Positions 1 through 5,083 of a DNA stretch of 6,253 bases are shown here, one piece after another. The stretch is from Bacteroides sp. (GTDB taxonomy: Bacteria; Bacteroidota; Bacteroidia; Bacteroidales; GCA-2748055): contig DSDZ01000223.1 in NCBI GenBank assembly GCA_011048475.1, positions 1 through 6,253 of the forward strand, written 5' to 3'. How positions within the stretch are numbered: the stretch's first letter is position 1; the number at the start of each line of letters is the position of its first letter. The position numbers and the translations under genes were made by a program. A model generated the notes under the pieces. It saw only the letters and a list, made by a program, of their open reading frames with translations. It ran no database searches and had not been told where the DNA came from.

Positions 1-55
1 GTGTGAATGCGCATAGATTGTGCCAATGTGTTTTTTGATTCTCCGGGTGCTATAA

Positions 56-116
56 TGACACGAAATAGATGGTCATCTGTCACCCGTGAAGGGGACATTG
101 TCACATAAACTGACAA
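56..116. promoter_or_regulatory. Cluster of TGTCA/TGACA half-sites upstream of panB
   Basis: Four copies of the pentamer TGACA or its complement TGTCA lie within 61 bp: 56-60, 78-82, 99-103 and 111-115. The last two form a perfect 6-bp inverted repeat (TTGTCA at 98-103, TGACAA at 111-116) around a 7-bp spacer, the geometry of a small operator. A short dyad (AGATG-GT-CATCT, 67-78) lies between the outer copies. The cluster ends 57 bp before the panB start. That it binds a regulator is inference; no regulator gene is visible and I do not recognise the site as a known operator. Confidence 0.3.
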
Positions 117-151
117 ATTGACCGTGAATAGAAATTTTATTGTAAACTTTG
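117..151 (+). promoter_or_regulatory. Possible Bacteroidota-type promoter of panB
   Basis: ATTG at 117-120 is followed after 22 bp by TAAACTTTG at 143-151. This resembles the Bacteroidota primary sigma consensus (TTTG, 19-21 bp, TAnnTTTG), but the -7 box carries one extra base and the spacer is one base long. The box ends 22 bp before the panB ATG, a distance similar to other candidate promoters here. A sigma70-like TATAAT at 51-56 has no -35 hexamer at usable distance, so I prefer this site. Support is weak. Confidence 0.25.
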
Positions 152-173
152 CAAAGAACCATCATTTCAGACC

Positions 174-989
174 ATGGCCCTTCATAAGAATGTGAAACGC
201 GTGACCACCCACGTACTCAGCGCAATGAAGCTGAAAGGCGAGAAGATTGCCATGCTCACCGCATACGACTACTCCTATGCCCGCCTGCTGGACCAGGCAG
301 GCATTGATGTGATCCTGGTGGGAGATTCTGCCTCGAATGTGATGGCGGGATATGAAACCACCCTTCCCATCACGCTGGACCACATGATCTACCATGCCGC
401 ATCCGTGGTCAGGGCTGTGAACCGCGCACTGGTGGTGGTGGATCTTCCATTCGGGACCTACCAGGGCAATCCCATGGGGGCACTGGCATCTGCCATCCGG
501 ATCATGAAAGAGACCGGTGCCAGTGCCATCAAGCTGGAGGGCGGGGAGGAGATCATCGAGTCGGTGGACCGGATCCTCTCGGCGGGGATCCCGGTAATGG
601 GACACCTGGGGCTCACCCCGCAATCGATCCACAAATTCGGCACCTATGTGGTGCGTGCCACAGAGAGCGATGAGGCTGAAAAGCTGAAAAAAGATGCACT
701 GGCCCTGGCAAAGAGTGGTTGTTTCGGGATCGTCCTGGAAAAGATCCCCGCAAAACTGGCCGGTGAAGTGACCCGGTCGGTCAACATCCCGATCATCGGG
801 ATCGGTGCCGGTTCCGAGGTGGACGGACAGGTGCTGGTGCTCCATGACATGCTGGGCATCACCCAGGAGTTTTCTCCCAGGTTCCTGCGCAGGTACCACA
901 ACCTGCAAATGGAGATCAAGGGGGCGGTGCAGAACTACATCGAGGATGTGCGGTCGAGGAACTTTCCAAACGAGAAGGAGCAGTATTAG
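174..989 (+). CDS. panB: 3-methyl-2-oxobutanoate hydroxymethyltransferase (ketopantoate hydroxymethyltransferase)
   Basis: This cytoplasmic enzyme catalyses the first committed step of pantothenate and CoA synthesis: it transfers a hydroxymethyl group from 5,10-methylene-tetrahydrofolate to 2-oxoisovalerate, giving ketopantoate. The 271 residues match the family's usual length (about 265-275) and cover one TIM barrel. Visible signatures are MLTAYDYS (27-34), VGDS with metal-binding Asp51, VVDLPF with Asp90, IKLEGGE with Lys120 and metal ligand Glu122, HLGLTPQS (144-151), the catalytic-glutamate region VLEKIP (Glu189) and GIGAGSEVDGQVLVLHD (209-225). The ATG at 174 is chosen because the N-terminus (LHKNVKRVTTHVLSAMKLKG) aligns from its first residues with Bacteroidota PanB as I remember it. 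No Shine-Dalgarno sequence precedes it. No panC or panD is adjacent, so the gene looks monocistronic here. It seems intact, with all key residues present. Confidence 0.97.
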   Translation: MALHKNVKRVTTHVLSAMKLKGEKIAMLTAYDYSYARLLDQAGIDVILVGDSASNVMAGYETTLPITLDHMIYHAASVVRAVNRALVVVDLPFGTYQGNPMGALASAIRIMKETGASAIKLEGGEEIIESVDRILSAGIPVMGHLGLTPQSIHKFGTYVVRATESDEAEKLKKDALALAKSGCFGIVLEKIPAKLAGEVTRSVNIPIIGIGAGSEVDGQVLVLHDMLGITQEFSPRFLRRYHNLQMEIKGAVQNYIEDVRSRNFPNEKEQY

Positions 990-994
990 AAAAA

Positions 995-1095
995 TTAGGA
1001 GTTAGGAGAGTTAGGTTTCTAAATCCATAAACTTCATTAACTCGACTAACATTAGATAAATAATTATGCCAAACCTAACCACTACCTTCCCTAAC
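995..1095. repeat. TTAGG/CCTAA inverted-repeat intergenic element
   Basis: Just after the panB stop the + strand carries TTAGG three times (995, 1002, 1011), as degenerate TTAGGAG-type units. About 60 bp later the complement CCTAAC appears at 1074-1079 and 1090-1095. The inner copies form a perfect 9-bp inverted repeat (GTTAGGTTT at 1010-1018, AAACCTAAC at 1071-1079); the outer arms pair imperfectly. The interior is AT-rich (1019-1070), unlike the flanking genes. The arrangement suggests a small dispersed palindromic or MITE-like element of about 100 bp, or a degenerate tandem array. No transposase is present, and whether it recurs in the genome cannot be told from one copy. Confidence 0.45.
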
Positions 1096-1102
1096 CGCTA
1101 AC

Positions 1103-1117
1103 GCTTGCATCGCAAGC
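1103..1117. other. Small perfect hairpin upstream of the pseudouridine synthase
   Basis: GCTTGC and GCAAGC form a perfect 6-bp stem around a 3-nt loop (ATC). The hairpin ends 10 nt before the ATG at 1128. It has no T-tract, so it is not a typical intrinsic terminator. If it lies in the leader it could affect ribosome access to the start; that is inference. Confidence 0.35.
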
Positions 1118-1127
1118 ATAATCCAGC

Positions 1128-1808
1128 ATGCCGTCGATAGACATATTGTACGAGGACAACCACCTGCTTGTGGTGAACAAGCGCGTTTCGGACATTGTGC
1201 AGGGGGACCAGACCGGGGATCCGTCCCTGGACCGGATCCTGAAGGATTATTTAAAAGAGCGGGACGGCAAGCCGGGGGAGGTGTTCCTGGGCATCCCGCA
1301 CAGGCTGGACAGGCCCGTGAGCGGGGTGGTGGTCTTTGCCAAGACCAGCAAGGCACTGAGCCGGATGGCGCAACTGTTCAAGGAGCGGGAGGTGATCAAG
1401 ATCTACCATGCCATCGTGGACCGTGCCCCGGTTCCGGATTCGGGGACGCTGGAACATTACCTGACCAGGAACACGAAACAGAACAAATCCTATGCACACG
1501 ACCGGGAGGTCCCCGGTTCCAGGCTGGCGGTACTGCATTACCGCACGCTGGCCTCATCGGACCGTTACCACCTGCTGGAGATCGAGCTGGAGACCGGAAG
1601 GCACCACCAGATCCGGGTCCAGCTGGCAGCAGCCGGATGCATCATCAAGGGCGACCGGAAGTACGGGGCGGCCAGGACCAACAAGAACGGGGGGATCAGC
1701 CTGCATGCCAGGTCCGTTTCCTTCATCCACCCGGTCAAAAAAGAGCGGCTGGAGATCGTGGCGCCCTACCCGAAGATGGATATTTTCCCGGTATTCAATG
1801 CCGGATAG
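1128..1808 (+). CDS. RluA-family RNA pseudouridine synthase
   Basis: The protein isomerises specific uridines to pseudouridine in RNA, probably rRNA or tRNA, in the cytoplasm. The 226 residues form a bare RluA-type catalytic domain with no S4 RNA-binding domain in front. The signature HRLDRPVSGVVVFAK spans 58-72, with catalytic Asp61. The conserved tyrosine segment KIYHAIV follows at 91-97, then TGRHHQIRVQL at 156-166 (the family TGRxHQIR motif), GDRKYGA at 175-181 and ISLHA at 190-194. The HRLDRPVSG variant, with the VQGDQTGD segment near residues 24-31, matches a short Bacteroidota subfamily I remember as simply 'RNA pseudouridine synthase'; the exact target site cannot be read from the sequence. 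The ATG at 1128 gives the usual N-terminus (IDILYEDNHLLVVNK) and lacks a Shine-Dalgarno sequence. The gene converges on cdd. Confidence 0.93.
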   Translation: MPSIDILYEDNHLLVVNKRVSDIVQGDQTGDPSLDRILKDYLKERDGKPGEVFLGIPHRLDRPVSGVVVFAKTSKALSRMAQLFKEREVIKIYHAIVDRAPVPDSGTLEHYLTRNTKQNKSYAHDREVPGSRLAVLHYRTLASSDRYHLLEIELETGRHHQIRVQLAAAGCIIKGDRKYGAARTNKNGGISLHARSVSFIHPVKKERLEIVAPYPKMDIFPVFNAG

Positions 1809-1820
1809 CGAGTACCATGA

Positions 1821-1851
1821 TATTACCCACATGCGTTATTACCCACAGGCG
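1821..1851. repeat. 16-bp tandem direct repeat between convergent genes
   Basis: TATTACCCACATGCG (1821-1835) is repeated as TATTACCCACAGGCG (1837-1851), with 14 of 15 bases identical and a period of 16. It lies just beyond the pseudouridine synthase stop, in the 95-bp gap before the cdd stop. The rest of the gap has only weak dyads (for example TCCCC at 1859-1863 with GGGGA at 1875-1879) and no clear intrinsic terminator. The role is unknown; it may be a local duplication or a protein site. Confidence 0.5.
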
Positions 1852-1903
1852 ATAATTATCCCCGGCATATTTGAGGGGAGCGTCAATTCTTGCCCAAGGC
1901 GGG

Positions 1904-2386
1904 TCAGGTTTCTTTTTTCAGAATAAAAGGGAGGGGTAAAAGATCAGCGGCCCCCTGAATGAGCAGGGTCCTTCGTTTCCCGTGAAGAATCACATGGATG
2001 GATTTGCCCCCGGTTTGTTCTGTTTCATACAACACCTGCCTGCAGGCACCGCATGGGGTGACGGGCTCCTCCTGGATCGATCCGTCCCGGAGCGCGGTGA
2101 TGGCGATGGCCGCCACAGCCACTCCCGGATACCGGGAACCGGCATAAAAAAGTGCCACGCGCTCTGCGCAGAGCCCGGACGGATAAGCCGCATTTTCCTG
2201 GTTGTTGCCGGCGATCACCTCCCCGTTTTCGAGCAGCACAGCGGCTCCCACGCGGAAACCGGAATAAGGGGCGTAGGCATCCCTGGCCGCCTCCACTGCC
2301 GAGTGGACCAGGCTGACATATTGACCCGGAAGTTCACCCGGATTTTCATACAGGGTGTAGCGGATCGGAATCTCGTATTGCTTCAT
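1904..2386 (-). CDS. cdd: Cytidine deaminase
   Basis: This zinc enzyme deaminates cytidine and deoxycytidine to the uridine forms in pyrimidine salvage. From the chosen start it has 160 residues, within the range of the small tetrameric class, which is about 130-160. The zinc site is complete: CAER with ligand Cys73 and catalytic Glu75, and PCGAC with Cys112 and Cys115. Three cysteine ligands place it in the homotetrameric class, not the E. coli-like dimeric class. NNQENAAYPSGL (61-72) is the nucleoside-binding segment, and YAPYSGFRVGAAV (38-50) is the usual N-terminal motif. An in-frame ATG further upstream (2437) would add 17 residues unlike the family. The ATG at 2386 is preferred because it lies 20 nt downstream of a plausible -7 box and begins MKQYEI. 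The gene is divergent from the glucosaminidase gene. Confidence 0.95.
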   Translation of the reverse strand: MKQYEIPIRYTLYENPGELPGQYVSLVHSAVEAARDAYAPYSGFRVGAAVLLENGEVIAGNNQENAAYPSGLCAERVALFYAGSRYPGVAVAAIAITALRDGSIQEEPVTPCGACRQVLYETEQTGGKSIHVILHGKRRTLLIQGAADLLPLPFILKKET

Positions 2387-2405
2387 ACTGGGGGATTTGG
2401 TCCCG

Positions 2406-2438
2406 TAAAAATACTGATTTTCTTTCACCGGGGACAAT
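2406..2438 (-). promoter_or_regulatory. Candidate cdd promoter
   Basis: On the minus strand, ATTG (complement of 2435-2438) is followed after 21 bp by TATTTTTA (complement of 2406-2413). This fits the Bacteroidota TTTG, 19-21 bp, TAnnTTTG pattern except for the first base of the -33 box and the last base of the -7 box. The box ends 20 bp before the cdd ATG, implying a very short leader. The assignment is inference from pattern and spacing. Confidence 0.35.
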
Positions 2439-2468
2439 CCGCGCCGCTGCCGGACGTTCTTTCATTAC

Positions 2469-2480
2469 GGCCCGCGGGCC
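2469..2480. other. GC-only 12-bp perfect palindrome between divergent genes
   Basis: GGCCCGCGGGCC is a perfect palindrome followed by TTTTGTT (2481-2487). It looks superficially like a terminator, but on the + strand no gene ends before it, and an exact palindrome needs unpaired central bases to fold. It lies close to the midpoint of the divergent cdd/glucosaminidase region, so a shared operator or insulator is possible. Function is not established. Confidence 0.35.
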
Positions 2481-2521
2481 TTTTGTTAAAAACTTATGGG
2501 CGGGAATGGCATTCAACTCCC

Positions 2522-2532
2522 TAATTTTACGG
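2522..2532 (+). promoter_or_regulatory. Candidate -7 box of the glucosaminidase gene
   Basis: TAATTTTACGG here matches 10 of 11 bases of the cdd-side TATTTTTACGG (minus strand, 2403-2413). Its first eight bases fit TAnnTTTG except for the final base. It ends 21 bp before the ATG at 2554. I find no good -33 box at 19-21 bp, so the call rests on the match to the divergent partner and on the spacing. Confidence 0.25.
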
Positions 2533-2553
2533 AAAATATCGTTGAACAGAGAG

Positions 2554-3597
2554 ATGAGAAGGTGGATTCTGATCCAGGCGGGGATCATCCTGTCATGCAT
2601 GGTGTTTGGACAGGCTGATATGAAACTGACCAGGGACGATTATATTGTCACATTCGCCAACCTGGCCATGAGGGAGATGGTCCGCGTGGGGATCCCTGCC
2701 AGCATCACACTGGCACAGGGCTGCCTGGAATCCGATAACGGGAACAGCCGCCTTGCGGTCAAGGGGAATAACCATTTCGGGATCAAGTGCCACGACTGGA
2801 AGGGGAGGACCATCCACGAGGATGACGATGCCTGGAGGGAATGTTTCCGGTCTTATCCATCGGCCTACGAATCCTACATGGATCATTCGGAATTCCTGGC
2901 CGGCAGGTCCAGGTACGCAGACCTTTTCCAGCTGGAGCCGGACGACTACAGGGGGTGGGCGCACGGGCTCAAAAAAGCCGGTTACGCCACTTCGCCCCAG
3001 TATGCAAAGGAACTGATCCGCATCATCGAGGAGAACGATTTGCACCGGTATGACGAGCTTGTGATCGCGGGATTGTTCGAGCCCGGTGAGGAAGGTCCCT
3101 TGCTGGCAAGGGAGGATGGTCAGAAAGAAGCGGCCACCGCATCGGTGGTGCCCGGAGGGTATGCCACTTCCCGCCCCATCCTGGTGAACAACCGGATCGA
3201 ATACATCGTGGTCCGTCCGGGCGACACCCCCGAATCGCTCAGGGACGAGCTGGACCTTTACAAGAACGAGATCTTCAAATACAACAACCTTCCGCCTGAT
3301 GCCGAACTGGAGCCCGGTCAGATCATCTATCTCCAGCCCAAAAGGAGAAGGGCGCAACGGGGCCACGACATCCATGTGGTGCGGGAGGGCGAGACACTGG
3401 AGGAAATATCCCAGATCTACGGGGTGAAGGTGAAGCACCTCTGCCGCATGAATCTCCTGGCGGAAGGGGCACAACCGGTGGCCGGAGAGGAACTGTACCT
3501 CAGGAAGAAAAAAGAGGAGATCATTCAGGACAAGCTGCCCGGGGAAACACCGCGGGAGGAGCAGGCAGAGATGCGGTTCAGGTTCGAAGGATTCTAG
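2554..3597 (+). CDS. Secreted GH73 glucosaminidase with two LysM domains
   Basis: The product is a probable exported N-acetylglucosaminidase of the FlgJ/AcmA type (GH73) that cleaves peptidoglycan glycan strands during wall remodelling or cell separation. From the ATG at 2554 it has 347 residues: a short signal peptide (1-20, MRR then a hydrophobic run ending VFGQ), a glucosaminidase domain (about 28-162) and two LysM peptidoglycan-binding domains (about 215-262 and 272-318), then a charged tail. The catalytic-acid motif is TLAQGCLESDNGNSRLA, with Glu59 as the expected general acid, followed by GNNHFGIKC (71-79) and a GLKKAGYAT segment (138-146). An upstream ATG at 2506 would put 16 extra residues before the signal peptide and is less likely. 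Cys15 (ILSC) slightly resembles a lipobox, so a lipoprotein is an alternative. A glycine/alanine-containing linker (about 165-212) joins the catalytic and LysM parts. Confidence 0.92.
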   Translation: MRRWILIQAGIILSCMVFGQADMKLTRDDYIVTFANLAMREMVRVGIPASITLAQGCLESDNGNSRLAVKGNNHFGIKCHDWKGRTIHEDDDAWRECFRSYPSAYESYMDHSEFLAGRSRYADLFQLEPDDYRGWAHGLKKAGYATSPQYAKELIRIIEENDLHRYDELVIAGLFEPGEEGPLLAREDGQKEAATASVVPGGYATSRPILVNNRIEYIVVRPGDTPESLRDELDLYKNEIFKYNNLPPDAELEPGQIIYLQPKRRRAQRGHDIHVVREGETLEEISQIYGVKVKHLCRMNLLAEGAQPVAGEELYLRKKKEEIIQDKLPGETPREEQAEMRFRFEGF

Positions 3598-3607
3598 CTA
3601 CCTGTTC

Positions 3608-3625
3608 AAAACATGTTAATGTTTT
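3608..3625. terminator. Weak AT-rich stem-loop after the glucosaminidase gene
   Basis: AAAACAT (3608-3614), loop GTTA and ATGTTTT (3619-3625) form a perfect 7-bp stem followed by TTG, starting 11 nt after the stop codon. It may be a weak intrinsic terminator for the gene to its left. The stem has only one G-C pair and most of the T-run is inside the stem. It could equally be an operator for the next gene, whose -33 box begins 14 bp further on. Confidence 0.3.
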
Positions 3626-3638
3626 TGACAATCAAAAC

Positions 3639-3669
3639 TTTACATTGATCTTTCCGCTTCCTATCTTTG
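3639..3669 (+). promoter_or_regulatory. Bacteroidota-type promoter of the recombinase-fragment gene
   Basis: TATCTTTG (3662-3669) is a perfect match to the Bacteroidota -7 consensus TAnnTTTG, and TTTA (3639-3642) lies exactly 19 bp upstream as a -33 box (consensus TTTG). The -7 box ends 15 bp before the ATG at 3685, so the leader would be only about 8-10 nt. This is the best promoter in the window and suggests the downstream fragment gene is transcribed. It is a pattern match only; transcription has not been shown. Confidence 0.5.
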
Positions 3670-3684
3670 TCATAAACCTATCCC

Positions 3685-4143
3685 ATGTCCGACGCCGGTC
3701 CCAACTCCGTAAAGATGATCCTTCCCCCCGACGGAAGGCAGACACGCATTGATTTTTTCCGTCAGCGAACCACCCGTAAGAATTCCAGGGAATGGTGGCA
3801 ATCCCTCTCTTCCTGGTTCAGGAATGACGAAAAAGAAAAGGGAACGCGGCTGGATATCTTTGCCGGCCAGCTGAGAAAGAAGGGCTACTCTGAAAAGTCA
3901 GTGAAGAGCTACACGTTTATGATGCAGCGCTTTTTCGACTATTATGACGACCCGGAGCCGGAGAATATCACGATGGGTGAGATCGAGGATTACAACTTCG
4001 AGTTTTTTGTCTCGGGCAGGTACTCCAGGTCCTACCAGCTGCAGTTCATCAATGCCATCAAACTCTATTATCTGCTGACCCAGGGGGTTGAGCTGAACCT
4101 GAGGAAACTCAGGAAAAGCGGGGTCGGAAGGAAGCTGGGTTGA
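3685..4143 (+). CDS. Tyrosine recombinase N-terminal (SAM-like, core-binding) domain protein, catalytic domain absent
   Basis: The 152-residue protein resembles only the N-terminal DNA-binding part of XerC/D-like or phage-type tyrosine recombinases. Residues about 55-136 carry the pattern of that four-helix domain: LDIFAGQLRKKGYSEKSVKSY (57-77), a helix with RFFDYY (82-87), ENITMGEIEDYNFEFF (93-108) and SRSYQLQFINAIKLYYLL (114-131). Family members continue through a basic linker into a catalytic domain with the R-H-R-Y residues; here the protein stops at the linker (LRKLRKSGVGRKLG) and the next sequence is fmt on the other strand. Residues 1-54 are basic, contain a WWQSLSSWF segment and are not recognised. 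The protein cannot be a functional recombinase alone. It may be a truncated remnant, or a retained stand-alone DNA-binding protein. The well-formed promoter and undamaged frame favour an expressed gene. Confidence 0.7.
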   Translation: MSDAGPNSVKMILPPDGRQTRIDFFRQRTTRKNSREWWQSLSSWFRNDEKEKGTRLDIFAGQLRKKGYSEKSVKSYTFMMQRFFDYYDDPEPENITMGEIEDYNFEFFVSGRYSRSYQLQFINAIKLYYLLTQGVELNLRKLRKSGVGRKLG

Positions 4144-5083
4144 ACCCGGCCAGGAATTCCCCGATCCCCATCCTCCGTTTGCCTTCCTGCTGAATATCCG
4201 TGAGATGCAGGTAGCCGTCCGGTACGGCCACCTTGAGGTAACGTTTCCCGTCGGTTTGAATGGTCCCGGGGGCATCGCGGTGGGAATGATGCTCCACGCG
4301 GGCGGCATACACCTTGTACTGCACCTTCTCTCCGCCCAATCTGATGAGGTGTGTGTGGGCGCCCGGGGCGGGACTCAGTCCACGGATCTGGTTATGCACC
4401 TGTTCGGCTGGCCGCTCCCAGCGGATCAGACAATCTTCCCTGCGGATTTTCGGTGCCTTCTTCAGTTGTTCATTTTCATCCATGAATTCTTCCTGAGACC
4501 TGGCCCTGATCTCCCCTGCGGCAAGCTGCCTGGCGGTTTCCAGCACAAGCGAGGCTCCCATGACCATCAGCCGGTCATGCAGCTCCCCGGCTGTCTCTTG
4601 GGGACCGATGCCGGTTTTTTCCCTCAGCAGGATATTGCCCGTATCAATGTGTTCATCGATCAGGAAGGTGGTCACGCCGGTCTCTTTTTCCCCGTTCATG
4701 ATGGCGTGATGGATGGGGGCGGCGCCCCGGTACCGGGGCAGGAGCGATGCGTGCAGGTTGAATGTGCCCAGCATCGGGATCCTCCAGACCACCTCGGGCA
4801 GCATCCGGAAGGCGACCACCACCTGGAGGTGCGGATCCAGCGCCCTGAGTTTCTCCACAAAAACAGGATCCTTCAGGTTTTCCGGCTGGAGCAGGGGCAA
4901 TCCTCTTTTCAGGGCAAATTGTTTCACCGGGGAGAACCTGACCTTCCTTCCCCTTCCTGCCGGCCGGTCGGGACCGGTGACCACCGCCGCCACCCTGCAG
5001 CCTGCTTCCAGCAATGTTTCAAGCGGGGCCAGCGCGAATTCAGGCGTCCCCATGTAGACGATCCGCAGATCTTCAACGGTCAT
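4109..5083 (-). CDS. fmt: Methionyl-tRNA formyltransferase
   Basis: Fmt formylates the methionine on initiator tRNA using 10-formyl-tetrahydrofolate, allowing bacterial translation initiation. From the ATG at 5083 it has 324 residues, close to the family norm of about 310-320. The N-terminal Rossmann domain begins LRIVYMGTPEFA. The catalytic triad is present: Asn109 and His111 in NLHASLLPRYRGAAPI (109-124) and Asp147 in IDTGNIL (146-152). The C-terminal tRNA-binding domain starts near 207 (KKAPKIRREDCLIRW) and ends with GKRRMGIGEFLAGF (301-314). The start is not certain: most family members begin at the position of Leu6, and another ATG lies at 5110. The ATG at 5083 is favoured because it overlaps the ribBA stop by 11 nt, typical of translational coupling, and no Shine-Dalgarno sequence is seen. 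The last ten residues overlap the convergent recombinase-fragment gene. Confidence 0.95.
   Translation of the reverse strand: MTVEDLRIVYMGTPEFALAPLETLLEAGCRVAAVVTGPDRPAGRGRKVRFSPVKQFALKRGLPLLQPENLKDPVFVEKLRALDPHLQVVVAFRMLPEVVWRIPMLGTFNLHASLLPRYRGAAPIHHAIMNGEKETGVTTFLIDEHIDTGNILLREKTGIGPQETAGELHDRLMVMGASLVLETARQLAAGEIRARSQEEFMDENEQLKKAPKIRREDCLIRWERPAEQVHNQIRGLSPAPGAHTHLIRLGGEKVQYKVYAARVEHHSHRDAPGTIQTDGKRYLKVAVPDGYLHLTDIQQEGKRRMGIGEFLAGFNPASFRPRFS

Noticed and set aside
51..56. Perfect TATAAT hexamer
   Set aside because: The nearest -35-like hexamers are 10 bp (TTGATT, 35-40) and 27 bp (TTGTGC, 18-23) away, not about 17. Bacteroidota also do not normally use the TTGACA/TATAAT pattern.
162..908. 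248-codon frame on the minus strand
   Set aside because: It is antisense to panB and shows no domain; a shadow of panB codon usage.
1492..1926. 144-codon plus-strand frame running past the pseudouridine synthase stop
   Set aside because: It is out of frame with the synthase over most of its length and is Arg/Ser/Trp-rich with no homology I recognise. Its tail covers the intergenic tandem repeat and the end of cdd.
2593..3474. Long open frame on the minus strand (293 codons)
   Set aside because: It is fully antisense to the well-supported GH73-LysM gene; its protein is His/Pro/Val-rich with no recognisable domain. Long antisense frames are common in GC-rich coding DNA.
4144..4500. Possible remnant of the recombinase catalytic domain downstream of the fragment
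   Set aside because: This stretch reads as intact fmt on the minus strand; no R-H-R-Y-type motif was found in the plus-strand frames, so the catalytic half is absent here and not merely frameshifted.
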